Source: Silene latifolia (lineage: Eukaryota; Streptophyta; Magnoliopsida; Caryophyllales; Caryophyllaceae). From it: a DNA stretch of 64,000 nucleotides. The notes beneath the pieces were generated by a model. The model saw only the letters and a list, made by a program, of their open reading frames with translations, was not told the origin of the DNA and ran no database searches. Where the stretch lies: contig NC_133532.1 of the NCBI RefSeq assembly GCF_048544455.1, positions 82,167,156 through 82,231,155 of the forward strand, read 5' to 3'. Made by a program: the position numbers and the translations under genes. Of this stretch, positions 40,914-53,626 are shown one piece after another; the stretch's first letter is position 1; each line of letters opens with the position of its first letter.

Positions 40914-42281
40914 TTTTATGATGAGGCGTTATAAAATATAGCCACAAAGTATAAGAAAAATTATTAATTGATAGCAGAACACTCTAAATATCTAATGAAG
41001 CTTGTGAATCCCTTCCAAACTACATGTGCTTTCAAATAGAATACACTCTTGTCAAATAAAAAGGCTAATTGTCTTATGAAGCTTGTGAATCCCTTCCAAT
41101 CTACATAAAGTAGACAATTCTTGACAACCCACTTAATAGCCTCATTAATTGCCGTTGCTTCAGCCTAAAGATAGGACGATAACTGACGGTTCATCAGATG
41201 GTGGTTGATTCATATATATCTGACTATGGCCTACATCTGCTTCTGAACCCAACTGCTAGACAAGAAATGCTCGAGGCTTCAGCAAATTAGAGCTACTAAG
41301 CTCCTCAACGGACAAAAATTGATGATGCTAAGAAATGGAAAATGAGGCTAAAAAAATCACTTTGTGAATTATTTGCGCTTACGAAAAACTCGAACGCATA
41401 CCACAATGCTTAGTGTACATCACTTCATCAATGACCTAGTAGTCTCTCTTTCATGTATAAGCCTCTCATGGAGAAAAATACTTCACAAAGAGATGAGGTG
41501 GAAAGACTGGTTTATAAAGAAGATCCACTTGATACGGGAAATACATTGCCAGATTGCCTACAAATAAATAGAAGTATAGCAGAACCTAATTATAATTAAT
41601 CATACAAACAAAACTTATTCCAAATACTACATCAATTCTAGACCTAAAATCCATCTCTGACTCTACAATAAACAATTAAACTAAACTAATCTTGTAAATT
41701 CGAATTAAAAAGCGTAATAGAATGGTAATAATGTCAAATTTTGCAAAATCATAACCTAACTTTAATAATTCGAATTTTAACAAAATAATATGCATTCAAA
41801 GTTTAAAATAACATCTAAAACAAAAATAATAACATTACTTATAGAAATATAAGCAACAATACAAAATGTATTGTATAATTAATCAATTTTAACATTTTCC
41901 CCCCATATATACCTAATTTTAAAAATTCGAAAGCATTAGAGCAAAACTTATACCTGTATTCAAATCAAAACGCAAATTATGTCGAAGAATGATTGATATT
42001 GCTTCGTAATTTTGAGTGATTCGTGAATTTGATACCTCATTTCCTTCGATTTTCTTCAGTTTTAGAGAGAGAAAGGTGTAGAAGTAAAATGATAAGTTGT
42101 ACGATTTGAGCGTGGTTTTGTTTGTTTAGCTTTGAGTGTGATTTTTTTCCTTATCCACGTGTCACTATCTCAGAGTCCTATTTGTTTTAATCCGCGAAAT
42201 CCGAGCGTTTCATTTGTTTGATCCGATGACTCTTATTAATCCTCAATCCTCAAATATTTAGGAGTTCTCACCGGATCCCGA

Positions 42282-42284
<3 letters not shown>

Positions 42285-42372
<88 letters not shown>
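42285..42372. repeat. Compound (TA)n(GA)m tract between E5 and E6
   Basis: TA for about 51 bp, then GA for about 37 bp touching the left end of E6. Confidence 0.95.
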
Positions 42373-42375
<3 letters not shown>

Positions 42376-43429
42376 GTTCTCATAAGTCCCTTACATCTTA
42401 TGAGGCCCTAAGTCCTTATAAGGACCATAGGATGAAGGGGATGGAAGGTTGAGATTAGATCTCAATGGATGGTCAGAATTTCATCTCCTCTAATTAGCTC
42501 CTCATTGCAATTAAGTTACTCACCAATCCATTCTTCACTCATTATCAATAACTCCTTCCTCACTAAACATTCATCCCTCATTATCACAAACTCCTCATAT
42601 CTCTCCACATTCTCTCTCATTTTTCTCTCAATAAACAAAATCAAACAAAAATAAATCTGAGAAAAACAAATCTGAGAAAAAAAAAACTCCTCTGTCCTTC
42701 CTCCTCATTCCTCCTACCGCCAACCACCCCACCTCCGCACCAAACCACCGTCACCAACGCCCCTTCTCCCTCCCTGAAGCCGCCTGCCGCGCACGCCACC
42801 ACCGCAACAACCTTCACTCACAAAACCCACCACCACCGACATCAACAACCACACTCACGACCTCACCGCCGCACCACCTTTCTCCATATTTGCTGCCGCC
42901 TAAACACCACCGCGCCACCCCCAATTTCGTCTACGACAGCAACAACAACAACCAGCAAGATCTGCGACAGCAACAACAACAACCAACAATGCACCTTCAC
43001 AGATCTCGTTCAACCGACCACGACCACGACCACGACGCACCGCCTTCAACCGACTGCCACCGCCTTTTCTCTTTTTTATTCACCAATTTTTCAGATCTTT
43101 AAAATCTGTTTTTTTTAATAAATTGTGGTTTGTTGAAGTCGGTTTAATGTTGAAGTTGGTGTTTTTTTTTTTTCAGATTTTGGTTTGTTGCCATCGTTCA
43201 TTTTTTCGTTTAGATTTTTTAAAATTATTTCATATTTTGGTTTAATGTTGAAGTCGCTGTTATACGTTTTTGGTTTAATAAACTTTGGTCACCAATCGAA
43301 TCTTTTTCTTTGTTTAATAAATCTTAGCTTGTTGTTGTTGGTAATGGTAATGTCTCGGGTTTGTGTGACGATTTATTTTGGTTTATTTGATTTTTTAGAT
43401 CTAAATTCGTCTTTTCAGATTTATTTGAT

Positions 43430-44325
43430 TTTTATAAAAGTTACACTATTTACTACTAAAGTTATACCCTTAAAACATTAAAGTTATACTATTTACGACT
43501 AAAGTTAAAACCCTTAAAACATTAAAGTTATAGTATTTACGTTAAAGTTATACTATTTATGACCAAAGTTATATCCTTCAAAAATTAAAGTTATACTATT
43601 TGTTTTTTTTTTTTTTTTTTTTTTGTTATTTGGTTGTTATTGTTATTTGGTTTTATTTTTTATTTTTTCAGATTTACTGTTTTTTTGGTTTTTTTATTTG
43701 TTATTTATTTTTTTCAGATTTGCTTTACGATTTTAGTGTATTGTTTATTTACTTATTATGTTTGTTATTTACTTATTTTGTTGTGTGTTGTTATTTACTT
43801 ATTTTATATTTTTTTATTTCAAATATGTCTTATATTACATTTTGATATTTATATAATGGCTTTTTTTTTTCAGTTCTAGTATTGTTGGTTTAAAGTTAGT
43901 ATTGGTGGTTTTTAGGATTTCGGTTATATATTGGACTAAAGTTATACGATTTTGGACTAAAGTTATACGATTTTGGACTAAAGTTATGCGATTTTGTAGT
44001 AAAGTTACACAATTTTGGACTAAAGTTACACTCGTAAAACAAAATTGGATTAAGGTTATATAAAATTATATAAATTCCAACTAATTTATCGAAAATGACT
44101 AAAAGTTATACAAAAATAGACTAAAGTTATACAAATAAGGACTAGAGTTATACAAAAATGGACTAAAGTTATACAAAAATGGACTAAAGTTATACAAATA
44201 AGGACTAAAGTTATACAAAAATGGACTAAAGTTATACAAAAATTGACTAAAGTTATACAAATATGGACTAAAGTTATACAAATATGGACTAAATTTATAC
44301 AAACAGTACTTATATAAATTCAAAT
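43430..44325. repeat. E6 core A: tandem GGACTAAAGTTATACAAAAAT repeats
   Basis: A 21-bp unit close to ACTAAAGTTATACAAAAATGG is repeated about ten times in register at 44,095-44,290. Looser copies of AAAGTTATA extend back to 43,430. Confidence 0.9.
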
Positions 44326-44394
44326 TTATAGTGTTGGTTTTTTTTTGTTATTTTTTGTTGTTATACTTATATTTTTTTTTCATTTGTCAACAAA

Positions 44395-44960
44395 GAGAAA
44401 TGAGAAAACAAAAGTTATACTTTCATTGAAGTTACACACATTCCTACTGGAGTTATACATTCATTGAGTAGAAGTTACTCATATCTTTACTAGAGTTATA
44501 CATTCATTGAGTAGAAATTCAACACATTCCTAATGTAGTTATACATTCATTGAGTAGAAGTTACACATATCCGCGCTAGAGTTATACATTTATTGAGTTA
44601 TACTTATATTTTTTGTTGTTATACTTAATATTTCATTTGTCAACAAAGAGCAATGAGAAAACAAAAGTTATACTTTCATTGATGTTACACACATTCCTAC
44701 TTGAGTTATACATTCATTAAGTAGAAGTCACTCATATCGTTACAAGAGTTATACATTCATTGAGTAGAAGTTCAACACATTCCTAATGTAGTTATACACT
44801 CATTGGGTAGAAGTTACACATATCCGCGCTGGAGTTATACATTCATTGAGTAGAAGTTACACATATCCTTACTGCAGTCCTATTGTAACTTTAGTCCATG
44901 ACAGTGTAACTTTAGTTCATAACAGTATAACTTGTGTCCATAACTGTGTAACTTTAGTCA
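44395..44960. repeat. E6 core B: GTTATACATTCATTGAGTAGA repeats
   Basis: Units of about 35-45 bp containing GAGTTATACATTCATTGAG alternate with CACATATCC segments. The block 44,395-44,590 is repeated as a whole at 44,638-44,840. The end switches to the inverse word TAACTTTAGTC at 44,885-44,960. Confidence 0.85.
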
Positions 44961-45317
44961 TTTTATATCATTTTTATATAAAAATGTGAAATACAAGATT
45001 AAAATCAACAAACTATAAGAATTTTTATATAGCTAAGATTAAAACAATAAATTTTATGAAAAATATTTTAGTAGATCTTAGATGAAAAAAAAGTATCTCA
45101 CAAAAAAATACGAGATTTAAAAACCCGAAATCTTTAAAAAAAAATGTATAACAAGAAGAGATTTGAAAAGAATAATAACAACAAAAACCAACAAAAATTA
45201 ACAAATAAAATCAGCCGACCCCAAACAACAAATTTAACACAAAATTTGGAAAAAAAAAAGTGACGAAAAAAACCGAGACGCAAAATCTAGAAAAAGAAAA
45301 AAATGAATTTATAAAAG

Positions 45318-45418
45318 TTACCGGTGGCGGCGGTGGTGGGGGTGGGTGGTGGGTGGCGGTGGGGGTGGGCGGTGGGTGGTGGTGTCGGGTGGGGTAGTGG
45401 TGGGTGGTGGTGAATGAA
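45318..45418 (+). other. G-rich block in the right TIR of E6, potential G-quadruplex
   Basis: Runs of GGG separated by one to seven bases, for example GGGGGTGGGTGGTGGG, occur several times on the plus strand. This satisfies the usual G3N1-7 pattern. The opposite arm (42,710-43,060) is correspondingly C-rich. Confidence 0.65.
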
Positions 45419-45712
45419 GAAAAGAGGAATGAATGATTTATTTGGGTTTTGTATTTTTTTGGGTTTTTGATTTTTTTGGGTTTTTAGAGAGGAAGGAGAA
45501 GTGAGATGTAGAGAGAGGAGAAGAAGTTGTGATAATGAGATGATGAATGATTAGTGAGGTAGGTTAATTGAATTGATGAGCTAATTAGAGAAAAGGTGGA
45601 GGGATTAATTTGTAGCCATCCATTAAGATCTAATCCTAGCCTTCCATTCCCTTCATCCAAGGGCCCTTAGAAGGACTTATGGACTTAATATATATAATGG
45701 ACTTACATGATC

Positions 45713-45715
<3 letters not shown>

Positions 45716-45807
<92 letters not shown>
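45716..45807. repeat. Compound (CT)m(TA)n tract right of E6
   Basis: CT for about 31 bp touching E6, then TA for about 61 bp. It mirrors the tract left of E6. Confidence 0.95.
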
Positions 45808-45811
<4 letters not shown>

Positions 45812-45888
45812 GCATCTCAATACATTTTGACGGGCCTCCATTTTTTTTATTGTGGCACGGGGTCTCTGAATTATTTGAAACGCCCCTG

Positions 45889-47031
45889 TTTGTGGTTGTC
45901 TTCTAGCAGCATTTTGTCTGAATTGGTGGAGCAGGAGCTTTGCCAGCTAGCCAACCTTGGCCCTGGCCCTGTCACAACCAGGTCAAGGTCCCTGTCAAGA
46001 ATAGCTAGCCAAAACAGTCCATTACCAGCTAACCAGACAACAAGCTTAGTCAGAACTAGGTCCAGGTCTTTGGTTCAGGGATTTCAAGATGGTCTAGTCC
46101 CCTGTCCAAACTCAGCTTAAGTTCAGCAATCCATCAACAACAACATGTACATAATCAAGCCACTTCCAAAAGGTCTTAAGTATTTTAATTATCAGTTAAT
46201 TCTAATGCAATGTTCATCTATTCAGAGATCAATAGCAGAAGACAACATTCAGTAACCAGGTGACCAAGACTGCAGCCAGCACATTGGTTTTGTTTGGACT
46301 CAAATTCAGGTGATATGTGAGGAGTTCATCATTTGATAGTCAACAAACAAAAGCTCCAAACAAGCCAAAGCTTTTAATTGCTCATGCACAAACCAACAAA
46401 GAACTGAAACCTGCTTTATGCTTTATGCTTTATTGTCTTTTGTCTTGTTTTCAGAAATGTAAGAGCATTGTCTAATTTTGTATGGTAGCTAAGGTTTAAT
46501 CTCAACCTTGGAATTCATTCTGAACGTCATAAACTCATATTTATTTGGCCTATATAAGCCAAGCAACATCAATGAAATAAAACAGATTGCCTTTGAATTA
46601 TTTAGAATTTTCTGAACTTGTTTTCAGAAAATCAGACTCTTGGCTGTGTGCTTGAGTTGCTCCTTTGCTTAGTGCTAGGAGGGGTTAATTAGGTCTTTGC
46701 TGAGTGCTGGACTTAGTCATCCCAACCTTAGATCATTGGCTTTGTGCTTTGATCAAGGAACTATCAATTCAGTCACATATTCAAGGATACAGAAAACTGC
46801 CACATTAACCACTTGGCAGCAACTATTAAAAATACCTAGAGATCCTTAAAAATCACCAAATTTGGCACAATTTTATTTTACCCTCATAACTAAATTTTCA
46901 CAAGTTTTCATGATTTTAGGAGGTCATTTACTATTTTTAACAAATTTAGATATTGGAGTGCACCAGGGTAATCTTATTCTGAGTTATGTGTTATTGTTAT
47001 GTTATTTTGGGTCAAGTATCCCTTAATTACA
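45889..47031 (+). repeat. LTR-like segment, possibly a truncated LTR element
   Basis: It contains a TATA box (CTATATAAGCC, about 46,548) followed by a leader-like region. It ends TTACA at 47,031, with TGGTAACTAGAGAC, a poor match to a tRNA-Met primer site, at 47,040. The start near 45,889 (TGTTTGTGG) is a guess. No second LTR is in the window; the Tat element inserted 50 bp downstream. No gene seen. Confidence 0.3.
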
Positions 47032-47082
47032 GTCCAGAGTGGTAACTAGAGACAGGTTTAACAAAATTCCATCTTGTGTTAG

Positions 47083-49509
47083 TGTGGACAGCGGGCCGCC
47101 CACGGGGGCGCTTGGTGAGGAGCGAAAACAAGCGTTTGCATTTTGTATGGAGTCGCCACCAATTTTTATGGGAAATTGGAACCGTTCGAATACCTCATGT
47201 CATGTCAAGACACAAAGTAGTGACATGAACACTAAGCAATCGTTACCCTTAGCATTCTATGTTTAGAATGACTCTCGTGGATGCCAATGAACACGGGTGC
47301 TCACGGAGATCTGGAGTAAGGGCTGAGGGTACGTATTAGGAAGCTCTTTTGATTGAACACCTAATCCCGCCCGCCTCGATAGCGGCCTCTACTAATGATT
47401 AGGGAAGTTGTTTATACTCGATATATCGTCGGCTATATGCATGCAATGCAACATCCAAGTTTTAATCCTAACATGTGAGAATTAGACTAAGTCGGTTGAC
47501 ACGTAATTAGCATACAATTGGGGTCGAAGTTGGATTTAATGCTCATTTACATGTGAGAACAAACAAACAATAAAAGAAATACAATAATTATAGATTACAA
47601 TAATGAAAATTACAATAATTACATTGGGATAGGCGATTTATGTCGAAAATACCTTTAAAACGGATGATTTGAGAAAAAGAAATAAAAGAATAAAAGGACA
47701 AAATAAAACCAATAAATTAACGAACAGGAATTAGTGATATTACGGACATTAGTTAATTAATACGTAAACTAATTGAACTACGTCAAGGCAGAAAAGGAGT
47801 TCAGAGGCAGAACTCATCCTGGAACAGGCGCAGCAGGACTGCGCCCTCTAGAAGAGGCGCAGCAGTTGCTGCGTCTGTTCCAAGGGTGAATTCTGGCTGT
47901 GAAGCCGGAACTGCAAACCGTTAATGTCGATTGTTAATTTTAAGGGTTGATTAGAATAATTAGTCGGATGAAAGTGATTTAATGGATTATTTACATATGA
48001 ATGAGTCATAAAAACAGTAAAACATGGATGATACGGAATTAGACGGATTAATTACATGAAGGAGCGATGTTAATGAATGAGTCCTCTATTAAAATCAATT
48101 AACTAACGTTAGATATGACGAATATATGACGAATATACAATGAATATGCAATGAACATGTGGAAATTATATCAATGACGAATCTCAGAAACCCAATATGA
48201 ACAAATTGAATCTCTAAAATCCGGGTTTGAATTTAATGACGAAAAACCCGTAAATATTGATTATTTAGGATTTAAGTCGGTTTTAATGAATTAAAACATG
48301 TTAATGATGAAGGAATAATATACATATGAATTATTGAACTACATGATGAATGAATTAAAGAACAAATATATTAAAACAAATAAGAAAACACACGAATTAC
48401 GAGAGACGAGGAAGAAGAAAAGAAGCGAATCGGCGGCCCTCACGAAGAGGCGCAGCAGAATCGCGCTCCTTCGAAGAGGCGCAGCAGTTGCTGCGTCTTT
48501 TCTCGACGTCTGTCTACTGGAAATCCGCAAAAACAGAGTTTTAAAGCACGGTTTTAGAAATCGATTTTAATGGTGTTTTCGACATAAATCTTACAATAAT
48601 GATTACAATAATTAAAATACAATAAATAAAAGAGGAATTTACACCCTCAGACTTACATGTTGACGAAACGAGATGAACTAAGAAAATCGATTAGTGAATG
48701 CTCGACGCGAATGCAAAGAGAGTGCCCTCGTAAGAGGAAAACGATTGATTAATTAAATTGATTGAGTGTAGTTGGTCAAATTGGTCGGTCATGCAACGGA
48801 ACGGCTGGTACCCGGAAAGATCCGAGCTTACGTGGTCGGAAGTCCAAGCACGTAGGCGCCAATTAGTAAGAACGAAGTCTAGAATGCAAAGGGAGAAGAG
48901 AAGGGCGGACACTCGCGTGAGAAATATAAGGAACGAAAGCTCCTATTTATACTAATCACGTGAAGGAATTAGGGTTTCGGAGACTCTTTGGAAGTGAATC
49001 TCGGAAAGATATAAAAAAGATACGTAAATCATGCAAAGAAGGGCCTGGGAAGAGGCGCATCAGTCACTGCGTCCCTTGGAAGAGGCGCAGCGCCTGCTGC
49101 GTCTATTCCCAGGAGGTTTCCTCCTGCTGAAGAAAGATTTCCGTGTTTGAGTTATGGTAGGACGGAAATAATTCGATTATCTTTTGAATATTACGGGATA
49201 TTATTTGCCAAAAGATAAAATTTGTGAAATATGGAATAGAAATATCCGGAACATTCCGGAACATTCCGACTCGGGATTTAACAGTTATCAGAAAATGGAG
49301 ACGGTTTTTGACCCGGACTCCGAATGTACTCTAATTACTGTCAAAACGACCGTATCAGGACGTAGATGACAACTAAGAGGTTGACGTTAATATTTGAGCA
49401 AACACTTGACGATAATCTTACGAACTGTCACAAATCGTTCCGCGAACCAAACATGCGGCCCAATCATCACCGGGTGGTTTGCGGGAGGTGCAGAAACGAG
49501 GTGTCTACA
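47083..49509 (-). repeat. 3' LTR of the Tat element (2,427 bp)
   Basis: On the minus strand it begins TGTAGACACC after a purine tract and ends TGTCCACA. The ends are inverted copies of each other. It holds three hairpin pairs (47,827/47,856, 48,449/48,478, 49,054/49,084). No second copy is inside the window, so the boundary rests on the ends and the purine tract. Confidence 0.82.
47821..49112. repeat. Three pairs of GGCGCAGC...GCTGCGTC hairpins in the Tat LTR
   Basis: Each unit is an imperfect inverted repeat, e.g. GGCGCAGCAGTTGCTGCGTC, preceded by GAAGA. Units come in pairs 29-30 bp apart, at about 47,827/47,856, 48,449/48,478 and 49,054/49,084. Pairs are spaced about 600 bp apart. Confidence 0.85.
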
Positions 49510-49523
49510 GAGCCCCCACTTTG
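49510..49523 (-). other. Polypurine tract, Tat element
   Basis: Minus strand CAAAGTGGGGGCTC directly before the LTR start TGTAGACACC. Confidence 0.8.
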
Positions 49524-50440
49524 ACTGAGGCTTGGACAAGGCGAAAGTCAGTATAGCCATCAGGTCAATCAAGATTACAACTCGACGACTATGGCGACGC
49601 GAGGCGGCTCAAGGGGTCTGAGCCAAGGACCTGTCGTCGGGAACATTTTAGAGTCTGTCGACTTCCGGGGAGGGTCGTTTAAAGTCCATTAGACTACGTA
49701 AGGAAGCTCGCCAGCCATAAGAAGAGACCATACCCGAGACTTCTTCTCGAGATGCTTTCGGAGGTGCATAGGAGCTAAGGTTTGAGCATGGGAGCTAAGG
49801 GTAAGACCTAAAAGTTTTATAAGGATTGGTGCTAGGGTGTGAGACCCTAAAGGAAAGCATTGACGGGAAGGAGGCCAAATACAAGTTCAACCTAGAGGTA
49901 ACTAAGTTTTGGGTGTAGGAACTTCTGGAGAACGACACCCTGTCGAACTCCGCGGGGAAACAAGAAATATTGAAAACAGCAGGACGTCGGTAGAAACTGC
50001 TGGGGGAAAATCCGCTTGCGACGGTTTCAAGCGAACTCTTGCAAAACTTGAGGTTGAATCTGCTTGCGTCGGTCTCAAACAAACTCTTGCTGGTGAAATA
50101 TTGACGACTAGGAACATCTTGATCGTCGTGGAAGAAATCTTAAGTGAGCAGTACTGCAAAATACTACTGCGCTGGAAGAAAATATTTTGACGACTAGGAA
50201 CATCTTGATCGTCATGAAAGGAATCTTGAGTGAGCAATACTGCAAAATACTACTGCGCTGGATAATGATCTGAGCAATACTGCAAAATATTACTGCGCGG
50301 GATATAATGCGGGCCGGAACGAAAGAAAACCATCGAAACGGACCAAAAGAAATATAATAGTGTTGAAGAAGAGGCGCACCAAAGATGGGCCCACTAATAA
50401 CGAACTCATAACGAATTTTTGAAAATTCGTATGGAGGGAA
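49524..50440. other. Spacer between 3' LTR and antisense gene 1, with tandem repeats
   Basis: Non-coding. At about 50,100-50,300 a unit of roughly 75-80 bp (GACGACTAGGAACATCTTGA to TACTACTGCGCTGGA) is repeated two and a half times. An earlier pair of CTTGCG(A/T)CGGT.TCAA units lies at 50,010-50,090. Tandem repeats near the 3' LTR are typical of Tat/Retand elements. Confidence 0.65.
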
Positions 50441-50445
50441 CACAA

Positions 50446-50510
50446 GGAAGAGGCGCAGCAAGAGCTGCGTCTCTTGGAAGAGGCGCAGCGCCTGCTGCGT
50501 CTTTTCCCCA
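50446..50510 (+). promoter_or_regulatory. Hairpin pair upstream of antisense gene 1
   Basis: GGCGCAGC-type hairpins at 50,452 and 50,482, 30 bp apart, about 160 bp before the ATG at 50,644. A weak TATA-like TTATAAT lies near 50,550. The same arrangement precedes antisense gene 2. A regulatory role is inference. Confidence 0.4.
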
Positions 50511-50643
50511 AATTGGCTATTTCCGCGTAAAAACGCGAAATCAGAAGGTTTATAATTCATTATTTCGAAACATATTTCCTTCAATTTCTCTCTCAAATCT
50601 TCACCATTTCCGTCGAGGTTTGATCCAAAAGCTTGCTTTAAAC

Positions 50644-53626
50644 ATGACTAATCGAGGTATGTGTCTTAATCTTGCATTAATCATCTACATTTGTCGAATT
50701 TTGAGCCGCGAAAATTAGGGTTTTCGACCCTTTTGATCGAAAATTTGGGGCTTTTCCCCCAAATGGATTTGCTTTGCCAAATTGATGCTAGAAATGGATA
50801 GTAGGCAATGTTAGGAACATAACCATGTATTTGCTTTAAATTTTCATCGAGTTTTGAGCCCTTGAGCGAATTTTGAGACGGTTTTACAGCTGAACCGTAA
50901 ATTGCTTCGAAAAATAGCCTTAGGATTGTCCATTGGCAATGAAATTTGATATTTGGGATCCTTGGATGATGGGTAAACTTCCTGTCATCTCGAAATTTTG
51001 GTTCGTGACAACTTTTTCAGGGCACCTTTCTAGGGCATAGTCGCCGTTATAACGAAATGCTGCCGAATTTTCGACTCGAACCCGGAACTAGGCCTTGACT
51101 TGGACTTGACTTGACCCAATTTATCACATGAGTGATTGGGTTGGCGGGAATATGGCCAAATATGGCCAGAAAGGACGGTTTTCAGGGCTTTGGAGGCTCG
51201 AAAACTTCTTAACAAAGGCTTGTCATCACGTGACGCGGCCTAAATTTACTCTAATATTGCAGGTGATGAGGCTTCTACTTCTGGGAGGACTCCCATGGAG
51301 ATAGACGCCAGTACTGTTGAGAGGGCTTTAGAGCAGGCTTTCACCGATGCGGTGATGGCCACTGGAGACGAGGCTCACGAGGAGGTGGGGGAGGAGGAGG
51401 CCCCGAGACGGGCCAACGTCAGGCGAGGAGGTCGTCAGCTGAGGGGAGCTCCCGCGTGGGCTGAGACTTGGGAGAGTAGGCACCTCGTGTGGGCTGCAGA
51501 GGGTAACCTGTCCTATAGGACGGTGAAGAGCTTGGTAAATAAGAATTCACTACTCATCACCTATTCTCTTTCATTCTTTTTGTCCAAACTTCTTGCAAAT
51601 TTCATTCAAAACTAAAGATAACTTTGTTTCCAATCATAATAGGAGGCCGGGAACATCAGGTCGTTCTCGGGTTACACGACAATGGGAGCACTACGAGCGG
51701 TACGTCGGCGGAGGAGAGGGCCATGATCGAGCGTGGAGCGTTTGGTCCTCTGGTTCAGGTCTGGAGGGATATCGTGAAGAGGAAGCTGCGGGCTAACCTT
51801 AGCCTGGTCCGCGCTTTCTTGGATCGATTCTGGGATACGACTTCCACGTTTCACCTGCCTTTTGGTGAGGTGGGAGTTACTCTAGAGGACTACGGCATGA
51901 TTTCTGGTCTGCCGTGCGGGACCGAGGAGATGGTGTGGCCGGAGACTGCTATGAGAGCGGATTCGGCCGAGGCGAGGAGATTGATCGGCTGGAACTTATC
52001 GCCGAAGGTCATTGCGATCTTGGGTTTGGTACCCGACCTATGTCCGAGACTACTTTGCGGGGAAGACCCCGGAGTCGGTGACGATCGATGGGAGGGAGAC
52101 TCCTCCTCCTCCTCAGGTGAAGAGCGAGAGGGCTCCTGCCTCGTGGCTTTGGTGGTTCTTGTCTTCGATTTACCTCGGAGACAAGGGCGAGAGGCTATCG
52201 ACGAAGCTTCTTCCCTTCCTTTCTGACATGAGTTCCCTAGGGCGCTGGGACTGGGTCACTACTGGTTTTGCGGTCCTCATCCGCTTCATGAGGGCCATGG
52301 TTCGTCCGGAGTTGATGGAGAAGGGGACTTCTCCTGGCGCTGTCGGACCTGGACTACTGTTGGAGGTATGAACCTTCCAAAATAAATTCCTTTCTTTATT
52401 GAATCACGAAAGATTGTCATTGATTATTTTGTTACAGGCATGGGTGTACTCTTACTTCCCGAGTCTCGCGCCCAAGAGGACAGAGCCGCTGGAGAAGGCC
52501 TATCCTGTGGTGAGGGATTGGGTGATGTGCCGGATGAAGAGCAAGCGCTCTTTTCACAATGTTTACCGGCGAGATGTGAACGCCCTTCAGCTGAGTAGCG
52601 TGAGTATCCCACTCGTATTTACATCTCTTGTACTTTGCTTTCACTTGATCATAGGAATGATCTTTGCTTTATCTTGTCGCAAAGGGTGCCTGCACCTTGG
52701 GCGGAGTACGCCGAGCGCCTCCTTTTGTCGCTGAGGTCCTTCGACCTAGGAGTCCGAGTCGGCCGTCGTTGTGGACGTCGATGGGTCCTGTGTGGTATCC
52801 GGGCGAGCGTTTGGCTCGTCAGTGCTCTCGGGCGCGTTGACGGTTCCCATTGACCCTCCGAGGACGATGTTCGGAGCCCACGAGACCGAGAGGGAGGCGG
52901 ACTGGCGGTGCCGCGGCGACGACCTTCTTCTGCCTGGCGAGGACTACTCGGCGTTCCTTTACGGGAGGTTGGCGTACTGGCCAGTAGTGGTGAGTACCTT
53001 TTATTTTTCTTGATTTGATTTTGAGAATTATGACGAAAGATCATCGATTAATGGAGCTATTTGTCCTTGCAGGAGGTTGAGGCGGCGGGCATCGAGCCCC
53101 CAGTGTACCCCGAGACTCTTGAGTACACTGACGCGACTGCGAGGACGACGATCTCCGAGTTGCGTGACTTTGACGTAGGCCGTGACGGATCTTGGCCTGG
53201 ACGACCGGCAAGATCGATTCGGAGGGTGAGCCTCCAGTTTATATACCTTTCGTGTAAGAACACATTTGATTGAACTTGTTCACTTTACTGAGAATTCTTT
53301 TGAAATGCAGGTCGCGCCATCTCGGTTCGTGGCACTATAGAGGGTGGCCAACCGGCTTCGAGCTACCGCCATCGAGGCACTCGTCGGTGGTCGAGGTCGT
53401 CAGGTATGAACCTCGTTTGATTTCTTTTGATTTTTGGTTTTCAGTTTTGTTTGAGTTGATTGACATGAGCCAATTTGCTGTTTTACAGGGTGACCGCGAG
53501 CTGGAGCGAGAGTTGGCCCAGTCTCGGGAGGAGACGGCTCGCTTGTCGAGGGAGCTCGAGTTTCGGGACACCGAGATTGCTGCTCTTACGGCGAGGGTTG
53601 CTGAGTTGGAGGGTGTCCATCAGTAG
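50644..53626 (+). pseudogene. Antisense gene 1: plant mobile domain (PMD) protein with about eight exons
   Basis: Exons inferred from GT-AG borders and domain continuity: 50,644-50,656; 51,263-51,534; 51,643-52,365; 52,438-52,599; about 52,685-52,989; 53,073-53,225; 53,311-53,403; 53,489-53,626. Exon 3 carries the PMD signature (RAFLDRFWDTTSTFHLPFGE, then VTLEDYGMISGLPCG). Exons 3-4 continue the domain with LWWFLSSIYLGDKG and AWVYSYFPSLAP. The last exon is a coiled coil rich in Glu, Arg and Leu. PMD occurs in transposon-derived plant proteins such as MAIL1/MAIN and in Tat-element extra ORFs. Breaks: a frameshift at the start of exon 3 (unless an alternative donor at 51,503 is used), one near 52,035, one or two in exon 5, and TAG in exon 7. 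It lies opposite to gag-pol, so element RNA carries the introns unspliced. Confidence 0.75.

Larger units (their letters stand above)
42373..45715. mobile_element. E6: 3.3-kb foldback-type element with TIRs of about 400 bp
   Basis: The left end AGGGTTCTCATAAGTCCC and the inverted right end (AGGGATCATGTAAGTCC on the minus strand) pair. Similarity then continues inward through GGATGAAGGG.ATGGAAGG, a CTCATTATCACAA block and a C-rich block, to about 42,760 on the left and 45,320 on the right. The two C/G-rich blocks oppose each other. The centre is repeats only. No transposase or captured gene is recognised. It is flanked by (GA)m and (TC)m, then (TA)n. Confidence 0.8.

Noticed and set aside
42890..43102. 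His/Asp/Gln-rich 70-residue frame in E6
   Set aside because: It comes from the CCACC/CAACAA-rich TIR arm. No start context, domain or conservation is visible.
44099..44323. 74-residue frame with a repeated Tyr-Asn-Phe-Ser pattern (minus)
   Set aside because: It only reflects the 21-bp DNA repeat of the E6 core. Stops appear wherever the unit length changes.
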